A stretch of 64,000 nt of DNA from an uncultured Sunxiuqinia sp. GTDB taxonomy: Bacteria; Bacteroidota; Bacteroidia; Bacteroidales; Prolixibacteraceae. The notes under the pieces are model-generated. The model did no database searches. It was not told where the DNA came from and saw only the letters and a list, made by a program, of their open reading frames with translations. How positions within the stretch are numbered: position 1 is the first letter of the stretch; the number at the start of each line of letters is the position of its first letter. Made by a program: the position numbers and the translations under genes. Below, piece after piece: positions 20,201-27,574 of the stretch. The stretch is taken from positions 62,001 through 126,000 of the forward strand of contig NZ_CANLZV010000004.1 of assembly GCF_947495665.1 (NCBI RefSeq), given 5' to 3'.

Positions 20201-20626
20201 ACTGGTGTTTTGCGTAATCAAGTTAAATATGAGGGCAATTGTAAGGATGATCAGGTTCAGCACAATAAAAACAACCAGGTTACCCAGCGTTTTGCCAATC
20301 ACATATTCGCCGTTGGTCATCGGACGCATATAGATCACCTCGGTGGTATCCAGCTTCTTATCCCGTTTCAGAAAGTCGGAAGCCAGGAAAATGGCGATCA
20401 CCGCCTGCACCACATTCAAAAACAACAGATTGACATACGGAATGATTGAAGGAAGCCCTTTCATGGCCCACTCTCCGGCACCTCCATTCGACTCAATCAA
20501 TACGCCAAAATTGAATAAAGAGAGGAAGATCATCGCCAGAATCGCGAAAATCCGGAAAAACCAGCTGCGCAACAAAGTCGTTGTTTCGTAACGGGCAATT
20601 GAGCGAATATTGTGTATCGAAATCAT
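17291..20626 (-). CDS. ABC-2 permease fused to inactive M1-peptidase-like domain
   Basis: 1111 residues. The N-terminal region to about 285 carries about seven to eight membrane spans with ABC-2 permease character (LASDFLKRDKKLDTTEVIYMRP). Residues about 300-850 resemble the beta-sandwich and helical parts of M1 aminopeptidases, including a LVEVPVQFYSYER segment near 560. No HExxH zinc motif and no GxMEN motif can be found, so peptidase activity is unlikely. A glycine-rich loop (LGGGPGGRFGGMGG) lies at about residue 860. The C-terminal about 140 residues (ending VVADAVKLI) resemble the golvesin/Xly-type beta domain. Membrane permeases joined to M1-like domains are known in this phylum. The ATPase partner is encoded 93 bp upstream. 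The role may be substrate capture or delivery in the periplasm (inference). Confidence 0.85.
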   Translation of the reverse strand: MISIHNIRSIARYETTTLLRSWFFRIFAILAMIFLSLFNFGVLIESNGGAGEWAMKGLPSIIPYVNLLFLNVVQAVIAIFLASDFLKRDKKLDTTEVIYMRPMTNGEYVIGKTLGNLVVFIVLNLIILTIALIFNLITQNTSVNWLAYLYYFLVISVPTLVFIMGLSFLVMSLIRNQAVTFVVLLGYVAISLFYLQDKYYYLFDYMAFNIPLTFSDFVGFGNLSTILVHRGMYLVFGIAFIFYTILLLRRLPHSETMRLFSLVFGTLCLAGGIYLGSLHVGSFLKDQELRAEMIRLNDEYLGTPQLTITNYDIQLEHRGEQIVCEARLKAQNTRNEPISTVLFSLNPALKLEQLTVDGQAQAFERKLGLIELTGLSVRPGQQLEITFSYAGKINEAACFLDIDDETREEAYRNFMYQIDKRHAFITPDYVLLTRENNWYPIPGAGFGVKNKQWLSRQFSTYRLEVSSRPGLTAISQGLVEETEGRFVFTNSHAQSQISLAIGSYERMNKEIDGLDFNIYYRKGHDYFSGFFEEIKDTIPGVITEVIQDFERDVDLYYPFERLDLVEVPVQFYSYERILSGAREQIQPEMILFPEKGLLVGEADFNGRLNQRRRYGGRNDENLTTAEKKVQVFQNFLATFTREQGRPDFNRSQGELEIEETQNAFYAFPLFYNYAYYIRSERWPVSDRVFEAYKKQSTGDMRMGWMRDLQGMSEDEQANLALLSRSFEEILDDPDEKQIIDNVIQQKGKALFSIIKTKAEDEAFEDFLYDYLREVKFTASSIEDFNEAIWAEFGIDLIPYMEDWFSSTRLPAFLVGPVDAVNVLDGDQLKTMVKFKISNTEDVEGIVSVDFRLGGGPGGRFGGMGGSPETISKLIRLEGNQTKEVSYLLNGTPRGANVNTLTSKNIPSEIRLPLDNIEEDKKAIPYEGERIVDQPVRIAEDNEIILDNEDPGFEVRGEAETSLLRKLLIKEEKSTGKYAGFSSWRAPRTWTLTTHSSFYGAYIRSAYYLRAGEGDKVATWNVPLSEVGYYQVYAYVYKDNRRGRRGGNDGEYHFIVHHDDGDEEVVVDLKTAEEGWNHLGGYYFSPDTAKIELTNQSTARMVVADAVKLIKQ

Positions 20627-20719
20627 AAAAGTCAGTTATCAGTTGTTCAGCCCTTCTGGCCTATCTAATATTTTCTATACCAAATTGTCCGGGAGGCCCT
20701 CCTCCCAATATCTGAATCC

Positions 20720-21613
20720 TTAAACGGCCGTCCATTGGTTTAAGCGACTTTCCATAAAATAAACGTAGGCATGTTCCAGGTTCGGATCAATGTTGTGCCC
20801 CGAATACCCGTTGATCTGATCGGCCACCACCTGTATTTCCCATCCTTCGCTGGTTGGCACATTGGATATTACCGGATACTTTTCATTGATTTCCTGGTAT
20901 TCTGTCTCGCTGGCGTGAATAAGCCAGACCTTATCCCGGGCTTTATCCACCAAGTCATCGGGCGAACCACTGTAAGCCAACTCTCCAAAATTCAGTAAGG
21001 CCATGTTTTTACACGTGCTGGAAATATCGCCCACAATGTGGGTCGAAAGAATAATAATAACATCGTTGGTGGAGATGGTCGATAACAAGTTTCGAAAACG
21101 AATGCGCTCTTCTGGGTCCAGCCCCGTGGTGGGTTCGTCCACAATGATAATCTTCGGATCGTTGATTAAGGCCTGAGCAATTCCCAGGCGGCGCTTCATC
21201 CCTCCCGACAACCGATTGGCTTGTCGGTCGCGCGCTTCAAACAAGCCCACTTCTTCCAGCATTTTGTCCACAGCACTGGCCCGCTCCCTGGCATTTTTCA
21301 TGCCCGCCAGCCGCGCTGCATAGTCCAGAAATTCGTAGGTTTTCAATTGTGAAAAAAAGCGGAAATCCTGCGGCAGGTAACCCAGCATCTTCCGAATCTC
21401 TTTTCGGTTTTTCACCAGGTCATAACCATTGACAGTTACTTTGCCGGAACTTGGTTTCATCAAGGTCACTAAAATCCGCATCAGGCTTGATTTGCCTGCA
21501 CCATTCGGCCCCAGCAGCCCAAACATCCCATTCTCAATTTCCAAATGAACATCGTTTAGGGCCCGGTTTCCGTTGGGATAAATTTTACTTAGTTGGTCAA
21601 TCGTAATTTTCAC
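20720..21613 (-). CDS. ABC transporter ATP-binding protein
   Basis: 297 residues from a GTG start at 21613. A longer frame begins at TTG (21655), but the GTG places the start directly before the ABC domain (VKITIDQLSKIYPNG). Motifs: Walker A GPNGAGKSS, Q-loop GYLPQDF, signature LSGGMKRR, Walker B KIIIVDEPTTGLDP, H-loop LSTHI. It is first in the export operon and should energise the ABC-2 permease/peptidase-like protein that follows. Its sequence is strikingly close to the ATPase domain at the C-terminus of the RND-ABC fusion: both share GMFGLLGPNGAGKS, a GYLPQ.F motif, EFLDY and ERIRFRNLL. The two are therefore paralogous within one operon. Confidence 0.92.
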   Translation of the reverse strand: MKITIDQLSKIYPNGNRALNDVHLEIENGMFGLLGPNGAGKSSLMRILVTLMKPSSGKVTVNGYDLVKNRKEIRKMLGYLPQDFRFFSQLKTYEFLDYAARLAGMKNARERASAVDKMLEEVGLFEARDRQANRLSGGMKRRLGIAQALINDPKIIIVDEPTTGLDPEERIRFRNLLSTISTNDVIIILSTHIVGDISSTCKNMALLNFGELAYSGSPDDLVDKARDKVWLIHASETEYQEINEKYPVISNVPTSEGWEIQVVADQINGYSGHNIDPNLEHAYVYFMESRLNQWTAV

Positions 21614-22100
21614 TGCGTCAGTTTCGTTTAGTTTGTAGACTCTTTCTTTCAGCAAACGTTTAATGCTTATCGAAAGAATTCACCCCTTGTTTCAATAAAA
21701 ATCCGGCTCCTAAATTTGGTAAACATTGGCTCATTTCCATTTTTATTAGACCAAACAGGTTTGCGTACCGACCAAATTACAAAAGAACAGGGTAAACAAC
21801 CTCATGTAAAGACCTGCTGTGAAACGAGTTCTACAAGATTCACAATTATTCTACATCAACACCCAAAGAGAAGCAAGCATCAAATCTCATGTAAAACACT
21901 GCGGAACAAGGCATTGACATCAACTAAACAAAACTGGCACGATTTTCCGGAATAGTTAACAAGGTCAATTTTAAATTCACCTGGGCTTAAGCCTTATCTG
22001 TGAATTGTTCCATTGACCCTGGAATTGACACCAAAGCACTAGCCGCTTGCGTCAATTTCTTCTAATAACTTGAATTACTAATCATCACACTCCGCAAAAA
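21614..22100. other. Divergent intergenic region between export operon and MscS gene
   Basis: About 490 bp without a supportable gene. On the plus strand TTGT (21687-21690) is followed after 20 bases by TAAATTTG (21711-21718), a good match to the Bacteroidota promoter. It lies about 380 bases before the MscS start, and nothing obvious is encoded between. No exact TAnnTTTG match was found on the minus strand for the export operon. The 79-codon frame at 21716-21955 has no credible features. Confidence 0.6.
21687..21718 (+). promoter_or_regulatory. Candidate Bacteroidota promoter upstream of MscS gene
   Basis: TTGT, 20-base spacer, then TAAATTTG, matching the -33/-7 pattern (TTTG, 19-21, TAnnTTTG) with one mismatch in the -33 element. 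It would give a leader of nearly 400 bases for the MscS gene. Confidence 0.4.
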
Positions 22101-23042
22101 ATGAACACATTATTCACTGCCGACTTTTGGGGTACTCTTCTAACCCGATTATCCCACTGGATTTTTACCGAATTGCCATCAATCGTTATTCTGATTGTAC
22201 TCTTACTGGTCACGTTGCGGGTCAGCTTTTTCATGATTCAGAAAATCCGGAATCTTTTGGCCAAACGCACGGTTCATCAATCCGAAGAACCCAACCTGGA
22301 AGTAGAAAAGCGCCTGAATACCTTGATGGGGATCGTCCGCAAAATCGTGGCAGTTATGATTTGGTCCATTTTCATTATGATTTTTTTGAAGAAAATCAAC
22401 ATCGACATTGCACCTATTTTGGCCGGTGCTGGTATTGTGGGGCTGGCTGTGGGCTTCGGAGCTCAGGAATTGGTTCGCGACTTTATCAGCGGATTCTTCA
22501 TTCTACTTGAAAACCAGATCCGCACCGGCGATGTGGCCATCATTAATGGCACCGGAGGGCTCGTCGAAAAAATTGAACTTCGAACCATCACGCTGCGTGA
22601 CTTGTCAGGCGTGGTTCACATTTTTCAAAATGGTAAAATCAACACGGTTTCGAACATGACCAAAGAATGGTCGGCCATGGTTTTTGACATCGGCGTGGCC
22701 TACAAGGAAGATTTGGATCAGGTGATGAAAATCATGCAGGAGGTGGCTGAAAAAATGAGGCAGGACAACCAGTATAAAAACCTTATTCTGGAACCCATGG
22801 AGATTTTCGGGCTTGATAGTTTTGGCGACAGCGCCTTAGTGATTAAAGGGCGGCTAAAAACCAAGCCCAGCCATCAATGGACCGTTGGCCGCGAATACCG
22901 CAAGCGCCTGAAAGCAGCCTTCGATCAGCAACGGATTGAAATTCCGTTTCCACACCGCACCATTTACTGGGGCGAAGAAATTGACCCGCTCAAATTGGTC
23001 ATGGACAAGGAGCAAACCGGCAAAACCTGGCCGGAGCAATAA
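22101..23042 (+). CDS. MscS-family mechanosensitive ion channel
   Basis: 313 residues. There are three hydrophobic spans, near 24-46, 80-100 and 108-135. The third is the pore-lining helix with the characteristic small-residue pattern ILAGAGIVGLAVGFGAQELVRDFISG. The cytoplasmic beta domain follows (GDVAIINGTGGLVEKIELRT, then RDLSGVVHIFQNGKI) and an alpha/beta C-terminal cage with EIPFPHRTIYW. It releases solutes on hypo-osmotic shock. It is monocistronic, with a clear terminator downstream. It is longer at the N-terminus than the three-helix minimum would require, but otherwise typical. Confidence 0.93.
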   Translation: MNTLFTADFWGTLLTRLSHWIFTELPSIVILIVLLLVTLRVSFFMIQKIRNLLAKRTVHQSEEPNLEVEKRLNTLMGIVRKIVAVMIWSIFIMIFLKKINIDIAPILAGAGIVGLAVGFGAQELVRDFISGFFILLENQIRTGDVAIINGTGGLVEKIELRTITLRDLSGVVHIFQNGKINTVSNMTKEWSAMVFDIGVAYKEDLDQVMKIMQEVAEKMRQDNQYKNLILEPMEIFGLDSFGDSALVIKGRLKTKPSHQWTVGREYRKRLKAAFDQQRIEIPFPHRTIYWGEEIDPLKLVMDKEQTGKTWPEQ

Positions 23043-23128
23043 ACGATTTTTTGCGGTTGGCTGGGTTTAGTATCCGAAAACACTAAGCCATTCTTGGTCA
23101 ACCGACTTAGTCTGCGTGAAGATTGAGT

Positions 23129-23166
23129 AAAGCTGGCTGCTAATGTATGCAGCCAGCTTTTTCATT
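23129..23166 (+). terminator. Rho-independent terminator after MscS gene
   Basis: AAAGCTGGCTGC and GCAGCCAGCTTT (23129-23140 and 23149-23160) form a 12-bp stem with an 8-base loop, followed by TTTC. It also lies beyond the 3' end of the minus-strand gene ending at 23214, so it may serve both genes. Confidence 0.85.
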
Positions 23167-23213
23167 GTTTAATTGATCTGTTTTCTGAAAAGAGCGGGAG
23201 CAAAATTTTCAAA

Positions 23214-23864
23214 TCACTGGTTATCTTCCAAAATAATTTCGTCCTCAACGTCCATTTCTTCGGAATGCTCAACAGGCTTTTGACGGATAATCTCAATTTT
23301 TTCACGACCTCCACGCAAGTCCTTCTTCTTGTATGAGATGACTCCCGGGTCGTCTAAGCGAATCACCATCTTATCATCCTGTTGTGCGCTGTGCCAACGA
23401 ATGGCCATAGGAGGATGCGGCGGCTTGGGAACATGCACAACATGTGGAGCCGTATGAATCATCATTTCACGTTTCATAGGTCCGTTACCACGTTTGATTC
23501 TCACCACTTTCCGAACGGAATCGCCCGCTGCAAACCACTCCGATGGCAGGTCGTCTTCTTTCGAAAAAACAAAAACCTCCTGGTTTTCTCCGTCATCCGT
23601 CACCTCTATATTAAAGCGCTTCAGCTTTCCTTTTAGGATGGAATCAAGCTCTTCGGTAAAGCCAAATTCTTCCATCAACTCAAGCTCTGAGGCATCGCCC
23701 AGTAAAACGGTGTCCATAACTGTTTTCTCACCGTTTTCTATTTTAACCAACTTGAGGTGCTTTTTCTTGTCGGGTTGCGAATCGGGTTGCGCGGTCACCA
23801 GAAGAGCAGCCAGCAGAAAAAGTAAAAACAAGCCGATTCTTCTTAATTGTAATTTTGTTTTCAT
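23214..23864 (-). CDS. Small secreted protein, divergent from a two-component system
   Basis: 216 residues from the ATG at 23864, chosen over an upstream in-frame ATG at 23915 because it directly precedes a signal peptide (KTKLQLRRIGLFLLFLLAALLVTAQ). The mature protein is charged. It has a region of alternating acidic residues (GDASELELMEEFGF), a proline/histidine-rich stretch (HTAPHVVHVPKPPHPPMAIRWH) and an acidic tail. I recognise no family. It is transcribed away from the sensor kinase gene at 24002, with about 137 bp between starts. That suggests it is a target or modulator of that system, as small periplasmic proteins are elsewhere (inference). Confidence 0.7.
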   Translation of the reverse strand: MKTKLQLRRIGLFLLFLLAALLVTAQPDSQPDKKKHLKLVKIENGEKTVMDTVLLGDASELELMEEFGFTEELDSILKGKLKRFNIEVTDDGENQEVFVFSKEDDLPSEWFAAGDSVRKVVRIKRGNGPMKREMMIHTAPHVVHVPKPPHPPMAIRWHSAQQDDKMVIRLDDPGVISYKKKDLRGGREKIEIIRQKPVEHSEEMDVEDEIILEDNQ

Positions 23865-23989
23865 AACATGAATTTTAATTGAAGTTTGCATCATCAAAGG
23901 TAGGACAGCCCCCACCCAACTCTCCGTTAAAGCCTGGTTAAACTCTGTTAAGGAAAAGTTAAAGTCAAAAACACGCCAAATGAATTGGT

Positions 23990-23997
23990 TATCTTTG
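23990..23997 (+). promoter_or_regulatory. -7-type element just before the kinase start codon
   Basis: TATCTTTG matches TAnnTTTG exactly and ends four bases before the ATG at 24002. Transcription from it would begin at or next to the start codon and give a leaderless mRNA. No good TTTG lies 19-21 bases upstream, so the call is tentative. Confidence 0.35.
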
Positions 23998-24001
23998 AAC
24001 T

Positions 24002-25636
24002 ATGAACAAACGGTTTTTCACATTACTAATGGTGCTGATGGGCACGTCAATTCTGGGAATTATTGCCATTCAGCTTATTTGGATAAACCAAGCCATGCAA
24101 GTACGCAATGAGCTGTTCGATCGCAGCGTAAACCAGGCCTTGACCAATACGGCGCACCGGATGGAAACCCAGCACGATGTTCAGCTGATCACCGGAATTC
24201 CGCGTCCGGGGCAATTCCACTGGCAAACAAAGCAAATGCCAACACCACCCATTCCGCCTCGTCCCGTGAAAATTATCCGGAATTCAAAATCACCGCAAAG
24301 CAGCAGCCGCATCAAGCTGGACCTTTCCGTCAACGACAGCAATGTGCATATTATAGAACTAAATCAAGACAGTACGTTTAACCTTAAGAACACGCACTCC
24401 TTTATTTCCAAAGCCGATACCATTTACACCACCACCACCGCTTTGGTGAAATCAACCATTGTCAAGCTCGATTCGATTGAAACCATTGTGGATACACTCA
24501 GCTATTTTCATCCACAACTCAAGCAGCGCCTACAAGACAAATCAAAAAATCTGAAAAACATTGGGAACCGGGTTATCCGCGAAATTATCGCTTTTGAAGA
24601 TGCTCCCATTTCCATTGATCAGGTCAATTCGATTCTGAAAGAAGAGCTTCAAAACCAAAACATTAACCTCAGCTACGATGCTGCCATTCTGGAACAAGAC
24701 ACGATCACCAGCATGACGGCACAAGCCGACAGCCTTGCCCTAAGCCATACGCCATACCAAACCAACTTATTTCCTCAAGCCATCTTCGACCGCAATACCC
24801 AACTGGCCCTCTTTTTCCCTACACAAAACCGCTACATTTACCGCTCGGTTTCGTGGCTACTGGCAGCTTCTTTCATCTTTTCACTATTTATTCTGACAAC
24901 CTTTGGATTGACGATCTTTTTTATGCTGAAACAAAAGAAGATTTCGGAGATGAAGTCGGACTTCATCAATAACATGACCCACGAATTTAAAACGCCCATT
25001 GCCACCATTTCAGTGGCTGCCGACTCCATCAAAAATGAAAAAGTGATTCGTCAACCTGACAAAATCAACTACTTTATTGACATGATCAAAAAGGAGAACT
25101 TCCGTATGAACCGGCAGGTAGAAGACATCTTAACCATTGCCCGGCTGGATAAAAAAGAGTTTGATTTCAAATGGGAACCCATTAACCTGCATCATCTGAT
25201 TGAAGATGCTATTGAAAGCATCATATTACAAGTAGAGAAACGCGGAGGTAAAATTGAGACCGAACTGCAGGCGGTCAATCCAACCGTGACAACCGACCGG
25301 ACTCATTGTGCCAATATTATCTACAACCTGCTAGATAATGCCAACAAATACTCAGAGGATAGTCCCCAAATAAAACTTGAAACCCACAACAACTCCAAAG
25401 GGGTAATCATTCGGGTTTCAGATAAAGGCATTGGTATGAGTAAATCGGTTCAAGGCCGGATATTTGAACGCTTTTACCGGCAGACCAGTGGCAATATTCA
25501 CAACGTAAAAGGGTTTGGACTCGGACTGAGCTATGTTAAAGCCATCGTAGAAGCCAATCAAGGAACGATTTCGGTCCACAGCGAACTGGGCAAGGGTAGC
25601 CAGTTTGAGGTATTTTTACCCTTCATGAGAGGATAA
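24002..25636 (+). CDS. Two-component sensor histidine kinase
   Basis: 544 residues. Span 1 at about 7-28; a periplasmic sensor region of about 250 residues with no recognised domain; span 2 at about 282-306. The cytoplasmic core follows directly, without HAMP or PAS: H-box NMTHEFKTPIATI (phospho-acceptor about His327), N-box NIIYNLLDNANKYS, G1 VSDKGIGM, F-box region FERFYRQ, G2 GFGLGLSYV. All catalytic motifs are intact. The response regulator starts 47 bp downstream and forms an operon with it. The signal is unknown; the divergent secreted protein is a candidate periplasmic partner or output. Confidence 0.95.
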   Translation: MNKRFFTLLMVLMGTSILGIIAIQLIWINQAMQVRNELFDRSVNQALTNTAHRMETQHDVQLITGIPRPGQFHWQTKQMPTPPIPPRPVKIIRNSKSPQSSSRIKLDLSVNDSNVHIIELNQDSTFNLKNTHSFISKADTIYTTTTALVKSTIVKLDSIETIVDTLSYFHPQLKQRLQDKSKNLKNIGNRVIREIIAFEDAPISIDQVNSILKEELQNQNINLSYDAAILEQDTITSMTAQADSLALSHTPYQTNLFPQAIFDRNTQLALFFPTQNRYIYRSVSWLLAASFIFSLFILTTFGLTIFFMLKQKKISEMKSDFINNMTHEFKTPIATISVAADSIKNEKVIRQPDKINYFIDMIKKENFRMNRQVEDILTIARLDKKEFDFKWEPINLHHLIEDAIESIILQVEKRGGKIETELQAVNPTVTTDRTHCANIIYNLLDNANKYSEDSPQIKLETHNNSKGVIIRVSDKGIGMSKSVQGRIFERFYRQTSGNIHNVKGFGLGLSYVKAIVEANQGTISVHSELGKGSQFEVFLPFMRG

Positions 25637-25683
25637 ACTGACAATTGATAACATTGAATTCGGAACTTAAAACTAAGAAAACA

Positions 25684-26373
25684 ATGAATGAAAAGCGACA
25701 CCTGTTTTTAGTGGAGGATGATTTGAGTTTCGGTGCGGTATTGAAATCCTACCTTGAACTGAATGACTTTGAAGTGAGCTGGGTGGATGATGGCAAGCTG
25801 GCCATCGATCGCTTCCGAAACTCCAGCTACGACCTCTGTTTGCTGGATGTGATGCTCCCCAACCTGGATGGCTTTACCATTGGTACCGAAGTCCGTAAAA
25901 TTGATCCGCACATTCCCTTCATTTTTCTTACGGCCAAAAACCTGAAGGAAGATGTGCTTCGAGGTTATTCGATTGGTGCCGACGATTACATAACCAAACC
26001 TTTTGACACCGAAGTGTTGCTTTGCAAGATTAAAGCCATATTAAACCGGAACAAGCAACACCCCAAGTCTCGCCCCACTCAATACCAGCTGGGAAACTCG
26101 GTTTTTGATGTTTCGTTGCGAACCATTTCACGCGAAAATATGGAGCAAAAACTTTCACCCAAAGAGGCTGACCTGTTGGAGCTACTCTGCCAAAACAAAA
26201 ATGAACTTTTGCTTCGCGAAACAGCCTTGCTTAAGATATGGGGAGATGATGGTTATTTTACCGCCCGAAGCATGGACGTTTACATTACCAAACTTCGGAA
26301 ATACCTGGCCAACGATGCATCGGTTGAGATTGCCAACATCCACGGGCGAGGCTTCCTGCTTAAAACAGACTGA
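25684..26373 (+). CDS. OmpR/PhoB-family response regulator
   Basis: 229 residues from the ATG at 25684; an in-frame TTG at 25645 is less likely. The receiver domain (about 5-120) has the acidic pair in LVEDD, phospho-acceptor Asp55 in LLDVMLPNLDG, Thr in FLTAKN and Lys in TKPFD. The C-terminal winged-helix DNA-binding domain (about 130-229) has KLSPKEADLLELL and ARSMDVYITKLRKYL, with the wing ending NIHGRGFLLK. It is cotranscribed with the kinase at 24002. Targets are unknown. Confidence 0.96.
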   Translation: MNEKRHLFLVEDDLSFGAVLKSYLELNDFEVSWVDDGKLAIDRFRNSSYDLCLLDVMLPNLDGFTIGTEVRKIDPHIPFIFLTAKNLKEDVLRGYSIGADDYITKPFDTEVLLCKIKAILNRNKQHPKSRPTQYQLGNSVFDVSLRTISRENMEQKLSPKEADLLELLCQNKNELLLRETALLKIWGDDGYFTARSMDVYITKLRKYLANDASVEIANIHGRGFLLKTD

Positions 26374-26397
26374 TCTCTGACAACAAGCCCCCAAAGC

Positions 26398-27417
26398 CTA
26401 TTCCGGCTGATAGCCCGACTGATTTAAGATGCTGAGATAATCCTGTTGCTCCATCAACTGCTGCAGGCTCACTTCCGGATTCTTCTTCATATAAGACCGT
26501 ACAATCTGCCAGCCCAGCCAGGCTCCTACCCTGCCGGGTGACTCGGTGGTAAAACTGGAGGTATAAGGGCCATCATCCACATACCTTTTGATATCCATAC
26601 GCTTGGTCGAAAACAACAAATTCTGCTCAGCCATGTAGCTCCACATAGCCGCCTCGCTTTCCTCACAAAAAGCAAGCTGTGCATCAGTATAACCAACAAT
26701 CAGACTATCGGGCAAATCCGGCATCATGGCCTCCACAAAGTACAGCAGGCTTCCTTGATACACCATGTTTTCAATTACTTTGCTGGCCCTGTTGCTGATT
26801 GGAAACTCGGTAGCTCCCCAAAAATGCATAGCATCCGACACAATCTTTTGCGGGTGCATGTTTCGTATTTTATAGTTCGCAATTCCCAAGCTCGGATAAT
26901 ACGGAGAATCGGCCCCTAGGTACTTGTCCAAACTAATGCCGATCAGTGAATCGGCCAACACCACCGACTGGTTCAATCCACTGATGCAGGTATAAATAGT
27001 TGGAACCACTTTTTGAGGGAAATAATAATGATAGTGCTTAAAGGCCTGCGTAAAATCGTGCGCCAGAGCCTCTTTATCAATCAACTGATCGGCCTGCTGT
27101 TTAAGGCTTACAATCATCGTATCCGCCACAAAGGATTTTAGCTGGGAAAGGAAACCTTCGTCTTCTGGTCCTCCAATCCCAATCATGTGGTAGTTGAATA
27201 ATTCGAAAAAGCGCCCATACTCCTGCTCCAGTTCGGCAATTCGTTCTTTGGTCAGCGCCTCATCTGCAAAAAGCGCATCGTCATAAAACTTCACTGTCTG
27301 TCCTGTCTCGACATCCGAAACATCAACACGCAAAGGATTTCGTTGGCACGAACCAATAACAAAAGCCATACCCACCAAAAACAAAGCCCATTTTATCCTC
27401 GTCATTTCAGCTTTCAT
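26398..27417 (-). CDS. gldB: GldB-like lipoprotein
   Basis: 339 residues. The ATG at 27417 precedes a signal peptide ending in the lipobox I-G-S-C; a longer frame to 27567 would add 50 residues without signal character and run through a terminator. Features typical of the GldB family are the SLDKYLGADSPYY segment, the YKIRNMHPQKIVSDAMHFW region, MVYQGSLLYFVEAMMPDLPDS and a C-terminal GAWLGWQIVRSYMKKNPEVS. GldB is an essential gliding/type IX secretion lipoprotein in flavobacteria. In non-gliding Bacteroidota its homologues are of unclear function, so the symbol indicates family rather than proven gliding. It is convergent with the response regulator gene, 24 bp apart. Confidence 0.8.
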   Translation of the reverse strand: MKAEMTRIKWALFLVGMAFVIGSCQRNPLRVDVSDVETGQTVKFYDDALFADEALTKERIAELEQEYGRFFELFNYHMIGIGGPEDEGFLSQLKSFVADTMIVSLKQQADQLIDKEALAHDFTQAFKHYHYYFPQKVVPTIYTCISGLNQSVVLADSLIGISLDKYLGADSPYYPSLGIANYKIRNMHPQKIVSDAMHFWGATEFPISNRASKVIENMVYQGSLLYFVEAMMPDLPDSLIVGYTDAQLAFCEESEAAMWSYMAEQNLLFSTKRMDIKRYVDDGPYTSSFTTESPGRVGAWLGWQIVRSYMKKNPEVSLQQLMEQQDYLSILNQSGYQPE

Positions 27418-27446
27418 GTTTAAATCATTCGTTCTGTTTAACTTCA

Positions 27447-27480
27447 AAACAAACCCCGACAAATCACGGTCGGGGTCAAA
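27447..27480 (-). terminator. Intrinsic terminator after secreted barrel protein gene
   Basis: Read on the minus strand, ACCCCGAC and GTCGGGGT pair (27469-27476 with 27453-27460) over an 8-base loop, followed by TTGTTTTG. It lies between the stop at 27575 and the start of gldB. Confidence 0.65.
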
Positions 27481-27574
27481 ATTACAACTCGTTAAACTAC
27501 AAAATATTTTCTGATGAACGAACGAAATCCTTGAAAGGCTTGAATTTCTCGCTAAGAAAAGCCTCAATCAATGG

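Noticed and set aside
21716-21955. 79-codon frame downstream of a promoter-like site
   Set aside because: No domain, no ribosome-binding or codon evidence; treated as intergenic.
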